A DNA stretch of 64,000 nt, taken from Nitratireductor indicus C115. GTDB lineage: Bacteria; Pseudomonadota; Alphaproteobacteria; Rhizobiales; Rhizobiaceae. The notes beneath the pieces are model-generated. The model was not told where the DNA came from. It saw only the letters and a program-made list of their open reading frames with translations, and did not search any database. Location of the stretch: the NCBI RefSeq assembly GCF_000300515.1, contig NZ_AMSI01000004.1, forward strand, positions 1 to 64,000, read 5' to 3'. Shown piece by piece: positions 44,201-52,300 of the stretch (the stretch's first letter is position 1; each line of letters starts with the position of its first letter). The translations under genes and the position numbers were made by a program.

Positions 44201-44481
44201 CGCTTGCCGGCATCATCGTGCGAAACTCGATCCTGCTGGTGGACTTCATCCGCCATTCAGGCTCGCCGGACAAGCCGCTGACGGACGTGCTGATCGAAGC
44301 CGGTGCAATCCGTTTCAAGCCGATCCTGCTCACGGCCTTTGCAGCAATGATCGGCGCGGCGGTGATCCTCGCCGATCCGATCTTCCAGGGACTGGCGATT
44401 TCGCTCTTGTTCGGCCTTGCATCATCGACCCTTTTGACAGTGCTCGTCATTCCGGCGATCTATCGGGTGCTGAGAACCTGA
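41272..44481 (+). CDS. RND efflux transporter permease
   Basis: A 1,069-residue proton-driven pump of the AcrB-like RND superfamily. After a first helix (AFIHSPLTPLFLIAAFAFGL) comes a large periplasmic domain. The proton-relay aspartates are in the fourth helix, FSIGILVDDAIVVIENIARH. The second half repeats the layout, ending in a set of C-terminal helices with GIIVRNSILLVDFIRHSG. This branch is separate from AcrB drug pumps and its substrate is unknown. Convergent with the sulfide:quinone oxidoreductase gene and led by DUF2892, it may export a thiol or sulfur-linked compound; that is inference. Confidence 0.92.
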   Translation: MNETQHRLGIAGVLTRAFIHSPLTPLFLIAAFAFGLVALATLPREEEPQISVPMVDIHVTANGLKAEDAVKLITEPLETIVKGIDGVEHVYSQSGDDHVMVTARFVVGTSSDAAVLRVHDKVRANMDRIPVGIPEPLIVGRGIDDVAIVSLTLSPRPEAASEMTANDLTRIARELRTEISKIENVGLTYLVGETGETIRIAPDPRRLALNGITLQQLSAKVSGANRAFPAGQVRDQGEQIMVVAGETLRTPEEIGNLLLTARDGRPIYVRDVADVAFATDTSEARVSTVTRADDGSYLRVPSVTLAIAKRAGANAVTVAEQVLERVELLEGTLIPDSMEVAVTRDYGETANEKANELLFHLGLATVSIIALVWLAIGWREAVVVAIVIPVTILLTLFASRVMGYTLNRVSLFALIFSIGILVDDAIVVIENIARHWGMKDGRDRQQAAIEAVAEVGNPTIVATLTVVAALLPMLFVSGMMGPYMSPIPANASAAMIFSFFVAVMVTPWLMMKAAGRAPLHHGADGDHAQGGRLGKVYSAVARPILKTKKRSWVFLIGVGILTLGSLALFYTKDVTVKLLPFDNKSELAVMIDLPEGSSVEATDAVAQMVARNVLELPEVHSVQTHAGAAAPFNFNGLVRHYYLRAEPQLGEVALNLTPKGNRDRSSHDIALDVRERLAALPLPAGTNIKVVEPPPGPPVMATLLAEIYGPDAQTRRQVAAKVEEAFRSVPFVVDVDNSYGDPARRLRATISTDDAEFFGVQESDVFDTIAILNGGSTVGYSHRGGGRPPIPIRVERPKGEKVLDEDFLTTPIPANVLPGARGVVELGDVVRIADERASYPVFRHNGRAAEMVTAELAGAFEAPLYGMLAVQEAIDAQDWTRLQKPVIKLHGQPADESQPTLLWDGEWEVTWVTFRDMGAAFMVALLGIYILVVAQFGSFKVPLVILTPIPLTFIGILGGHWLFGAPFTATSMIGFIALAGIIVRNSILLVDFIRHSGSPDKPLTDVLIEAGAIRFKPILLTAFAAMIGAAVILADPIFQGLAISLLFGLASSTLLTVLVIPAIYRVLRT

Positions 44482-44498
44482 AGCCAGGCAAGAACAGA

Positions 44499-44533
44499 AA
44501 AAACCCATCGCCTTCATCAGGCGATGGGTTTTT
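44499..44533. terminator. Bidirectional Rho-independent terminator
   Basis: A 15-bp perfect stem with a 5-nt loop whose outer arms are A5 and T5, so a T-run exists in both directions. It separates the convergent RND and sqr genes. Confidence 0.9.
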
Positions 44534-44554
44534 AACCGACGGGACCCGTGAGGA

Positions 44555-45850
44555 TCATTCAGCCGGGTGGTCGAATTTCACTTCCTTGAGCTTGTCGATG
44601 CCGAGCGCCTGCAAGGCCAGCTTCTCATAGAAGGGTTCGGAAACACCGCTGCGGATCTTGTGCAGGAAGTATTTCTCAAAACCCACCTTGGCCGCATGCA
44701 CCCATTTGCCGGAGGAGGCCCAGTTCACATTGCGCGGGGGTATCTGCGGCTGGGCGACGAAGGCAACACCGGAATCGCCGAAATCGGCAAGGCATACGGC
44801 ATTCCATGTCGCCTCGGCGTCTGGCTCCTTACCCTCGATCAGGCGAACGATGTTGTGCGCCGTAGCGGTGACCATGGATTCGATCATGAAGCCCGTCTTC
44901 GGCACACCCACCGGAACCGGTGTCTTGCCGACCGGTGGAATAGCGACGCAGACGCCGATGGCAAAAACCTCCGGGAAAGCCGGGTTGCGCTGATGCCTGT
45001 CGACCAGGACGAAACCACGTGGATTGACCAGCCCCTCGATGTCGCGCACGGCCTCCACGCCCCGAAAGGCCGGAAGCATCATGGAAAAGACCTGCGGAAG
45101 ATCGTGGGTCTGGCGCACACTGCCGTCTTCGGCCATTTCGGAGACGAGCATCCGCTCCGCGTCGAGTTTGTCCACCTTGGCGTTGCATATCCACTTGATG
45201 TGATGAGCCCGCAGTTCGCTTTCCAGCAGGCCCTTCGTATCACCGACCCCGTCAAGGCCGAGATGGCCGATATAGGGCTCCGAGGTCACAAAGGTCATGG
45301 GCACGCGATCGCGCACCTTCGCATCGCGCAACGCCTTGTCGAGAATGAAGGCGAACTCATAGGCCGGCCCGAAGCAGGATGCGCCCTGCACCGCCCCGAC
45401 GATGACAGGCCCCGGCTTGCGGACCAGCGCGTCGACAGCTTCCTTCGCCTTCAAGGCATGATCGATATGGCAGACGGATTGGCTGTGCGCCTGCGGCCCC
45501 AACCCTTCGATCTCGTCGAAGGCAAGCTCGGGCCCCGTGGCGATGACGAGATAATCGTAATCGAGGGAAGCGCCATCATTGAGTTCGATGCGCTTTTCCT
45601 GTGGCTGCACCTTGCGCGCACCCTGCGGATAAAGCTTCAGGCCGCGCTTGCGGCAAACTTCTTCCAGATCGACCTCGATGGATTCGCGACTGCGCCAGCC
45701 CACCGCCACCCAAGGGTTGGACGGCACGAAGGAATACTGCCTGCCGAGCCCGATCATCGAGATTTCATGTCCCTTGCCCAGAGCCTCGCGCAGCTCATAG
45801 GCCATGATGGTGCCGCCAAGTCCGGCGCCCAGAATTGCAATTCTTGCCAT
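44555..45850 (-). CDS. sqr: Sulfide:quinone oxidoreductase, type I
   Basis: A 431-residue FAD enzyme that oxidises sulfide to zero-valent sulfur or polysulfide and passes electrons to quinone at the membrane. FAD motif: ILGAGLGGTIMAYELREAL. Three cysteines fall at 127 (SVCHID), 159 (GASCFGP) and 353 (AVCLADFG), and histidines at 131 and 196. These are the same numbers I recall for the catalytic Cys and quinone-site His of the Rhodobacter capsulatus enzyme, so the assignment to type I is strong. AGGAGG precedes the ATG. It is divergent from a BigR-like repressor, with an FNR/FixK box between. Confidence 0.93.
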   Translation of the reverse strand: MARIAILGAGLGGTIMAYELREALGKGHEISMIGLGRQYSFVPSNPWVAVGWRSRESIEVDLEEVCRKRGLKLYPQGARKVQPQEKRIELNDGASLDYDYLVIATGPELAFDEIEGLGPQAHSQSVCHIDHALKAKEAVDALVRKPGPVIVGAVQGASCFGPAYEFAFILDKALRDAKVRDRVPMTFVTSEPYIGHLGLDGVGDTKGLLESELRAHHIKWICNAKVDKLDAERMLVSEMAEDGSVRQTHDLPQVFSMMLPAFRGVEAVRDIEGLVNPRGFVLVDRHQRNPAFPEVFAIGVCVAIPPVGKTPVPVGVPKTGFMIESMVTATAHNIVRLIEGKEPDAEATWNAVCLADFGDSGVAFVAQPQIPPRNVNWASSGKWVHAAKVGFEKYFLHKIRSGVSEPFYEKLALQALGIDKLKEVKFDHPAE

Positions 45851-45946
45851 TTCCAGTCCTCCTCATTGCCAAGCTGGTCCGGAAAGGCAGGTCGGTGTAT
45901 GACCCGCATTCCGAACAGATCATGCGGCCCCGCCCCGGAACGGGCA

Positions 45947-45960
45947 TTGACTCCGATCAA
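45947..45960. promoter_or_regulatory. FNR/FixK-type box upstream of sqr
   Basis: TTGAC-TCCG-ATCAA, one base from the symmetric consensus, lies 97 nt upstream of the sqr start codon and 80 nt upstream of the ArsR gene. Position favours activation of sqr at low oxygen. Confidence 0.7.
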
Positions 45961-46027
45961 CCCGCTGCCCACGTTTGAAGGCTTGACAGAACGGCGGCAG
46001 AGCACAACATACTTATCTGCTAATATA

Positions 46028-46045
46028 TTCATATAGGCAAATGAA
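46028..46045. promoter_or_regulatory. Candidate BigR/SqrR self-operator over its own start codon
   Basis: TTCAT-N8-ATGAA is an inverted repeat whose right arm includes the ATG of the ArsR-type gene. It also reads ATTC-N8-AAAT, close to the ATTC-N8-GAAT pattern I recall for SqrR. Binding would block both transcription and the ribosome region. Confidence 0.45.
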
Positions 46046-46361
46046 ACGCAAAGAAATCGCTGAATTCGAGGCAAAGGCCAAAGACGCCTCGGAGCTGTTA
46101 ACAGCCATGGCCAACCAGAACCGTCTCCTGATCCTGTGTCATCTGCTGCAGGGTGAGACGAGCGTGAACGCGCTTGCCGAGGCGATAGGCATGAGCCAGT
46201 CTGCGCTCTCGCAGCAGCTCGCCAAGCTGCGCGCGCTGAAGATCGTGGAAACGCGACGCGACGGCCAGCTGATCCATTATCGCCTGTCCGCCCCTGAAGT
46301 GGAAAAGGTGCTGGAGACGCTCTACGGCATCTATTGTGCGCCGAAGAACGCGGTCGCCTGA
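46041..46361 (+). CDS. ArsR-family persulfide-responsive repressor (BigR/SqrR-like)
   Basis: A 106-residue winged-helix repressor. The recognition region is VNALAEAIGMSQSALSQQLAKL (residues about 42-63; shown in part). It has exactly two cysteines, C33 and C99, 66 residues apart. That spacing equals the C42/C108 and C41/C107 pairs I recall for BigR and SqrR, which form a disulfide or polysulfide bridge and release DNA when sulfide rises. No ArsR metal-box CxC is present. It is divergent from sqr and probably controls sqr and nearby genes. Confidence 0.88.
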   Translation: MKRKEIAEFEAKAKDASELLTAMANQNRLLILCHLLQGETSVNALAEAIGMSQSALSQQLAKLRALKIVETRRDGQLIHYRLSAPEVEKVLETLYGIYCAPKNAVA

Positions 46362-46392
46362 GGCTTCTTGCCCACGTGGGTTCGAATGGCCT

Positions 46393-46499
46393 TAAAGCGT
46401 GTCGTGATCTTTCAGATTCGCTCCCTACGCTTTAAGTTCTCGATCTTACGCATGTCTTTATCCCGGAACCGGTTCCCACTTCGGGGAGACATGCGTTAA
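46393..46499. repeat. Intergenic repeat with two dyads
   Basis: AAAGCGTGTCGTGATCTTTC and following bases to ACGCTTTAAG, then ACGCATGTC and GACATGCGT as facing arms around CCGGAACCGGTTCC. It overlaps the stop of the Usp gene. Its second half is a separate type from the 10526 family, though its head is shared with the 30516 copy. Confidence 0.65.
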
Positions 46500-47338
46500 T
46501 GGGCGAGAAGCAGGGGCACCGGCACCGTTTCCAGCATCGAACGCGTCACCCCTCCGAGGATCGCCTCGCGGAAACGCGAATGGGCAAAGGCGCCCATCAC
46601 CAGAAGCTCGATCCCCTCCGCATCGGCGAATGCCTTCAGGCGCGCGGTCACGTCGCCATCGGGTGCGGCCAATGTTTCAAGCATCGGGTCGCGCACGCCG
46701 TGCCGTGCGAGATAAGCGGCGAGATCGGCCCCCGGCGCCATGCGCGACAGATCCTTCTCGCCCGTCACCGAAACGATGAAGACGCTCTCTGCCCCTTTGA
46801 AAAACGACAGGGCGTTGTTTACCGCGCGGGCTGCCCGCGCACTTCCATCCCAGGCAATGGCGACGCGCCTGGGCGCAGCGTGGCCGCCTGCCGGCGGCAC
46901 CAGAAGCACCGCACGGCCGCTATCGAAAATCACTTCCTCCACCGCCTCGCCCTGTGCGTCCTCGCTCGCTTGCGGCGCATCCATAACGCACAGATCGTTG
47001 ACGCGCGCGAGACGGGCAAGATATGCCGCCCGGCGTTCCAGCCGCGACAACGATTGCTCGATGAGACAATCGACGCCGGCCGCCGAGGCAAGCTTGCCGG
47101 CGGCACGCGCGCTCGTGATCGTCATCTTCTCCATCGTTTCGAGCTCGCTCTTGAAAAGCGCGGCAGCGGTGGCACCCGTGCGCGAGATCGGCAGAAACAC
47201 CGAAGGCGGAAGGGCGCAAACGGTCAGACAGGAATCGTGCAGGCCGGCAAGCTCCAGAGCATATGCCAAGGCCGGCGTGATCTTGAATGGATCCTGCGCC
47301 TCGAAGCCGACGAGAATGCATTTCGGCTCATCGGCCAT
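46496..47338 (-). CDS. Tandem-domain universal stress protein
   Basis: A 280-residue protein with two Usp folds. The C-terminal copy is clearer: VAIAWDGSARAARAVNNAL at its start and GIELLVMGAFAHSRFREAIL near its end, where the GxxGxxR-like ATP loop becomes LGGVTRSML. The N-terminal half (residues 8-145) is degenerate. The ATG at 47338 was chosen; the frame upstream is a shadow of the cytochrome gene. It lies 32 nt after the cytochrome c gene in one operon whose promoter region has FNR/FixK boxes. In related bacteria Usp proteins often belong to low-oxygen regulons. Confidence 0.88.
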   Translation of the reverse strand: MADEPKCILVGFEAQDPFKITPALAYALELAGLHDSCLTVCALPPSVFLPISRTGATAAALFKSELETMEKMTITSARAAGKLASAAGVDCLIEQSLSRLERRAAYLARLARVNDLCVMDAPQASEDAQGEAVEEVIFDSGRAVLLVPPAGGHAAPRRVAIAWDGSARAARAVNNALSFFKGAESVFIVSVTGEKDLSRMAPGADLAAYLARHGVRDPMLETLAAPDGDVTARLKAFADAEGIELLVMGAFAHSRFREAILGGVTRSMLETVPVPLLLAH

Positions 47339-47370
47339 GGCACGGTCCTTTCCGTCGATTTTTCCCAAGC

Positions 47371-47703
47371 CTATTTCTGGAGCGTTTCGATATAGGCGAT
47401 GATCGCGTCGATCTGATCCGGCTCGGCGATGAATTCCGGCATGTCCGGATGTCCCACGACGATGCCCTCGGCAAAGGCCTCTTCCAGCGCATCGATGGGA
47501 TAGCGCTCGGAGAGCGTGCGGAAGGCGGGCGCCTCCGGATGAGTGCTTTCGTCCTTGAGACCGACCGCATGGCAGCGTGCGCAATTGGCTTCCACCAGTT
47601 GCCGGCCGAAGGTCACAAGGTCCTCCGGCTGCGCTGCAACGGGTGCACACGACAGAAAACCGGCAACGGCGATCGCGCCGGTCAGACTCAGCAAATTCCG
47701 CAT
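47371..47703 (-). CDS. Small class I c-type cytochrome
   Basis: A 110-residue exported protein with one haem site CARCH (residues 41-45) and a probable axial Met at 88 (HPDMPEF). The signal peptide ends near VAA-Q (residues 22-25). The body (ALEEAFAEGIVVGHPDMPEF, then DAIIAYIETLQK) is a typical short cytochrome c. Near sqr it could carry electrons from sulfide oxidation or act with a low-oxygen oxidase. The ATG at 47703 is preferred to an earlier one at 47736. Confidence 0.88.
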   Translation of the reverse strand: MRNLLSLTGAIAVAGFLSCAPVAAQPEDLVTFGRQLVEANCARCHAVGLKDESTHPEAPAFRTLSERYPIDALEEAFAEGIVVGHPDMPEFIAEPDQIDAIIAYIETLQK

Positions 47704-47774
47704 TTTTATCCCAATCGTCCCGATGGCGCGAAGCACGCCACTTTCAATGTTAACCGTGCCACCGCAATCGCGAC

Positions 47775-47788
47775 TTGATCCGGATCAA
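47775..47788. promoter_or_regulatory. Perfect FNR/FixK box (cytochrome c/Usp side)
   Basis: TTGAT-CCGG-ATCAA, a perfect match to the consensus, 72 nt upstream of the cytochrome c start codon. Confidence 0.8.
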
Positions 47789-47816
47789 GAATAGGCCGAA
47801 CCTTCATCCACGCCCC

Positions 47817-47830
47817 TTGATCTTCGTCAA
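47817..47830. promoter_or_regulatory. FNR/FixK-type box (hypothetical-protein side)
   Basis: TTGAT-CTTC-GTCAA, one base from the consensus, 98 nt upstream of the ATG at 47928. With the box at 47775 it forms a pair spaced 42 bp centre to centre, four helical turns. Confidence 0.72.
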
Positions 47831-47927
47831 GGCGACCGCGGCATGCAAAAGGTTACGGCTAGCCCGGCATTCTTTGTGCACTTGCAGGAATGTGTGGCGC
47901 TGTAGCACGCAATCGAAAGGATCGACC

Positions 47928-48317
47928 ATGACCACAGCTTCGGACCTCTCTCCCAAGTTCCGCCACGTGCGGCTGACGCTCGCCCGCGAGAAGGGCCACC
48001 CGCTCGGTGACCAGGAAGAAGGTTACGATCTGCTCGTGCCGCTCAACGAGGAGGGTCATCTCGACGCCGAAGAGTGGAAGAAGCACCAGATGCAGTGTCG
48101 GGTGCGCCAGTTCGCCCCTGATGCGCAAGATCGTATCGGCCGCCTGCGCCGCAAGCCCGGCGGGCAATGGTATTTCGACTATGAGGAAGGTGAACGCGAC
48201 GACGAGATCGGCTTCCGCCTGGGTGAGGAACGGTTTGTGCAGGGCGAATATGTCTCCGTGGCCCGCGAAGGCACGATGCACACTTACCAGATCAAGCTGG
48301 TCGAGAGGATTCGCTAA
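47928..48317 (+). CDS. Conserved-looking protein of unknown function
   Basis: A 129-residue, charged, probably cytoplasmic protein that I cannot assign to a named family. It has an N-terminal VRLTLAREKGHPLGDQEEGY segment, a DAEEWKKHQMQCRVRQF stretch and a C-terminal half rich in acidic and aromatic residues, with many beta-strand-like stretches (GQWYFDYEEGERDDEIGFRL). No signal peptide or membrane helix. The ATG follows GAAAGGA. An FNR/FixK box 98 nt upstream suggests low-oxygen expression with the adjacent cytochrome and Usp genes. Confidence 0.8.
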   Translation: MTTASDLSPKFRHVRLTLAREKGHPLGDQEEGYDLLVPLNEEGHLDAEEWKKHQMQCRVRQFAPDAQDRIGRLRRKPGGQWYFDYEEGERDDEIGFRLGEERFVQGEYVSVAREGTMHTYQIKLVERIR

Positions 48318-48421
48318 AGCGTTTCATCGTTTGATTGAAATTCAGAGCCGCACTATCTCATTGTTTGTCGGCATTAATGCGGGCGTCAGATGCTCCGGCC
48401 TGACTGCAAAATGCTCTGAAG
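48316..48421. repeat. Rhizobial-type intergenic repeat
   Basis: AAAGCGTTTCATCGTTTGAT opens it and CTGACTGCAAAATGCTCTGA closes it, matching both ends of the 10526-10643 copy. The middle ATCTCATTGTTTGTCGGCAT resembles one unit of the 19-bp repeat there. Confidence 0.7.
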
Positions 48422-48434
48422 CGGTAGCCGGGCC

Positions 48435-49367
48435 TCAGCCTTCCATCTGAAGCACATGGGTTGCCTTGATGGCTGCCGAGGCTCGGTTTTCGACTCCGAG
48501 CTTGGCGTAGACCTGCTCCAGATGCTTGTTCACGGTGCGCGGGCTCAACCCCAATATCTCGGCGATGTCGCGATTGGATTTCCCGCGCGCGATCCATAAG
48601 AGAACCTCGCTCTCGCGGTTGGTCAGGCCAAAATTCTGGCGCAGCACTGCATCCTGATCGCCGCTGCCGCCCGCCACAAGCCGGAACAGATGCTCGTCGG
48701 GTGCGATGGTGCCGAGGCATACGAGCTGCAAGCCCGCCGGGCGCTCGGGATCGAGCAACAATGTCTCGCCGGCGAGCGCCGCCGTTCCCCGCTCTGCAAT
48801 CCATGCGCCCGCCCTCTGCGACAGACGCGCCTCGGCATCCGGTCCCAGCTCCGGCGCGCGCAGGAGCCTTGTGGCCTGCGGCGTCACCCACTGGATGCCC
48901 CCGGCCGAAGACAGTGCCAGAAGATGCCGCCCCGCCGCATCCAGCGCCAGGCGCGCGCTCTGGGCGCGGCGGGCATTGGCCAGATGCACTCTTATGCGCG
49001 CGTTCAATTCATCAAGGTTGATGGGCTTGGTGAGATAATCGACCCCGCCTGATTCCAGCGCATGAACCACATGCTCCGTCTCCGTGAGACCGGTCATGAA
49101 GATGACCGGCACATGTGCGACACCCGCCATGGATTTCAGCTTCCGGCAGGTCTCGAACCCATCGAGGCCCGGCATCACCGCGTCCATGAGAATGATGTCC
49201 GGGGCAAGCCGCTCTGCGATGGCCAAGGCCGCCTCGCCGCTGCGCGCCACCAGAACCGTGACGCCCGCCGCTTCCATGGCGCCCGTCAGGAAACCGAGCG
49301 CCTCGGGGGAATCATCGACCACCAGCACGATGTCGCCCGCTGGCCGGGCCGTTGCCACTTCAATCAT
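48435..49367 (-). CDS. Response regulator: receiver plus LuxR-type HTH
   Basis: A 310-residue two-component regulator. The receiver domain (about 12-130) has VVDDS at the acidic pocket, the phosphorylated Asp62 in ILMDAVMPG and the KPIN lysine. A middle segment (about 135-240) looks like a small sensory or PAS-like linker. The C-terminus is a GerE/LuxR helix-turn-helix: LTNRESEVLLWIARGKSNRD, then IAEILGLSPRTVNKHLEQVY. It overlaps the 3' end of the kinase gene by 8 nt, so it is the cognate partner, and the pair is divergent from the urea transporter operon. Confidence 0.92.
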   Translation of the reverse strand: MIEVATARPAGDIVLVVDDSPEALGFLTGAMEAAGVTVLVARSGEAALAIAERLAPDIILMDAVMPGLDGFETCRKLKSMAGVAHVPVIFMTGLTETEHVVHALESGGVDYLTKPINLDELNARIRVHLANARRAQSARLALDAAGRHLLALSSAGGIQWVTPQATRLLRAPELGPDAEARLSQRAGAWIAERGTAALAGETLLLDPERPAGLQLVCLGTIAPDEHLFRLVAGGSGDQDAVLRQNFGLTNRESEVLLWIARGKSNRDIAEILGLSPRTVNKHLEQVYAKLGVENRASAAIKATHVLQMEG

Positions 49368-52300
49368 CGCCGCTCACGCTTTCCAGGAAACGCGTGTAAC
49401 CAGCAAAGTCGTAACTTCGCATATGCGATCTCAATACCTCCACGAACTGGGTGTTGTCCGGCGAGCGCGCAAGCTCCTCCAGCTTGGTTTCGATGCCGCG
49501 CACGTGGCCGATCTGGCCAAGGCCGATCAACTCGCGCACATGGGCCGCACCGGGCGATCTGAGAACAGTGCGGGCAGTGCGCTCTGCCGTATCCCGGTCT
49601 TCGCCTTCATAGACCCATTCAAGCCGCAAATGCCCTTCCAGCTTTTCGAGAAGCTGGCGCAGGGCGAATGGCTTGGCAAGTGCATCGCTATGGCCTGCGT
49701 CGCGCGTGCTGCGGTTGGTGCCGTCGCCGATATTCGCCGACAGCATAACGAGCGGCACGCCAACGCCGCGCGCGCGCAGGCGCTTGACCAGATCCCAGCC
49801 GCTCATGCCTGGCATCAGGATGTCGATGAAGAAGAGGTCGGGCTGGATGGCTTCCGTCAATGTCATGCAATCGGGACCGTCCACGGCGGTCAGCACGGTG
49901 AAGTCGAGCGGTTGAAGCATGTGCCGCATCATCTCGCGGTGCTCGGCATTGTCGTCGACCACGACAATTGTGCGGCGCGGCCCACGATAGGCGACGATGC
50001 GGCGCTCCGAGGGCGCGCTGACGACGGGTCGGTCCACACGCGCAAGCATCAGCCGCACCTGGAATGTGGAGCCGGAGCCCGGTTCGCTTTCCACCGCAAT
50101 GTCGCCGCCCAGCGTCTCCACCAGCAACTTGGTGATGGTAAGGCCTAGCCCCAGCCCCGGCGACAGGCGGTTGCGCTCGGCACTGCCCCGCGCGAAGGGT
50201 TCGAAAATGCGCCCCCGATCCTCCTCGCCAATACCCGGTCCGCTGTCGCCAACGCGGAAATGGGCCACCTCCGAGCGATAGACGACCGCGAATTCCACAT
50301 GACCCCGATCTGTGAACTTGATGGCATTGGAAAGCAGGTTGACGAGAATCTGCCGCAGGCGTTTTTCATCGGCCCGCACATGGCGCGGCAGCGCCTTGTC
50401 ACGGCTGTGACGAAACTCCAGCCCCTTGGCCTCCGCCTGAAGCCGGAACATGTCGACGATCTGGTCGAGAAAATCGGCGAGATTGATCTCGGCCATGTGC
50501 ACCTGCAGCCGCCCGGCCTCGATCTTGGAAATGTCGAGCAGGCCATCGATGAGGCCGGACAGATGCTCGGCGCTGCGGCGGATGACCTTGATGGACGATT
50601 TGCGCGGTGCAGGAATATCGTCCTCGCGCTCGAGGATCTGCGCGTAGCCCATCACGGCATTGAGCGGTGTGCGCAGCTCGTGGCTCAGCCCCACCACATA
50701 GCGGCTCTTGGCCTGGTTGGCCGCCTCCGCCGCTTCCTTGGCGCGCTGGAGTGCGGCGTCGGTCTTACCATGGGCTGCGATCTCCCGGAGCAGCGCCGTG
50801 TTCTGGCGCGAGCTTTCTTCCTCCGCCACGCGGCGGCTGTCTTCGGCCAGCACCAGATACCAGGTAACGATGCCCGCCACGACGGAGAAGACAAAGAAGA
50901 CCACGAGGATCGTTCCGCCCACGACATCGGCTGTCTGGGGGGCCGCCTTGACGGCGAATGTGTAGATCATAGCCAGCATGACGCCGATCAGCGCAACAGC
51001 GAAACCCATCGCCATGCCGTAGCGGCCAAGCCGCGTCTGCAGGGTTTCAATGACGACGGAAGGCAGGATATGCCGGGCGACAGTGGCAGCCTGGGCTCGG
51101 AAATGAGCCTTGGGCTTGCACAGGTCGTGGCAGCGCGCGTCGAGCGAACAGCATAACGAACAGATCGGGGCGGCATAGGCCGGGCACCAGGCCATATCCT
51201 CCGGCTCGAAGGGATGCTCGCAAATGGAACAGGCGATGCTGCCTTCCCCCTGCCATCCCCGCCGCGCCTTGCGCGCAAGATAATAACGCCCGCCCGTGGC
51301 CCAGGCGATTGCGGGTGCCGCGATGAAGGCAATGGCGAGCGCGATATAGGGGGCGAGCGCCGCCGCGAACGGGCCGAACAGGCCGAAATGCGCTGCAAGC
51401 GCGATGGTCGCCGACAGCGTCATGGACCCCATGCCGACCGGGTTGATGTCGTAGAGATGGGCCCGCTTGAACTCGATGCCGGGCGGCGCCAGTCCGAGCG
51501 GCTTGTTGATGAAGAGATCGGCGGAGATGGTGCAGAGCCAGGCCATCGCAACGATGGAAAAGACAGCAAGCGTCGCTTCCAGAAGCCGGTAGATGCCAAG
51601 CTCCATCAAGAGCAGTGCAATGGCCACGTTGAAGAGAAGCCAGACCACCCGGCCGGGATGGCTGTGGGTAAGGCGGGAAAAGAAGTTCGACCACGCAAGC
51701 GAGCCGGCATAGGCATTCATCACGTTGATCTTGAGCTGCGAGACCACAACGAACACGGCCATCAGGATCATCGCCGCCGTTTCGTTGGGGATCATGTAGC
51801 CGAAGGCCACGGCGTACATCTGCGCCGGTTCCGAGGCATGTTCGGCCGGCACGCCCGTCGACAGGACGAGCACAGCGAGAAAGGAACCGGCGAGAAGCTT
51901 CGGCGCACCGAGCACCACCCAGCCCGGCCCCGCCAGGAACACCGCCAGACGGTGGCGCTTGCGCGATTGCTCCTGCGGCGGCAGGAAGCGCAGGAAATCC
52001 ACCTGCTCGCCGATCTGCGTCAAAAGCGCGAGGATGACGGCGGAGGCCGCGCCGAACTGCAACAGGTCGAAAGACGCGACCCCACTGGCAGCCGGCGGCG
52101 CATGGGCGCCGGCAAAGGCGCGCCATAGATCGAATTTCTCCCAGTCTAGAAAGGCGATGAAGAAGAACGGAAGAATGTTGAGGACGATCCAGACGGGCTG
52201 GGTCAGAAGCTGGAAGCGGCTGATGAGACGAACGCCGTGGGTGACGAGCGGAATGACGGCGACCGCGCTGACGATATAGCCGATCCATAATGGCAGGCCG

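Noticed and set aside
41923-44256. 777-codon open frame on the minus strand
   Set aside because: Antisense to the RND pump; composition is His/Arg/Asp-rich with no family features.
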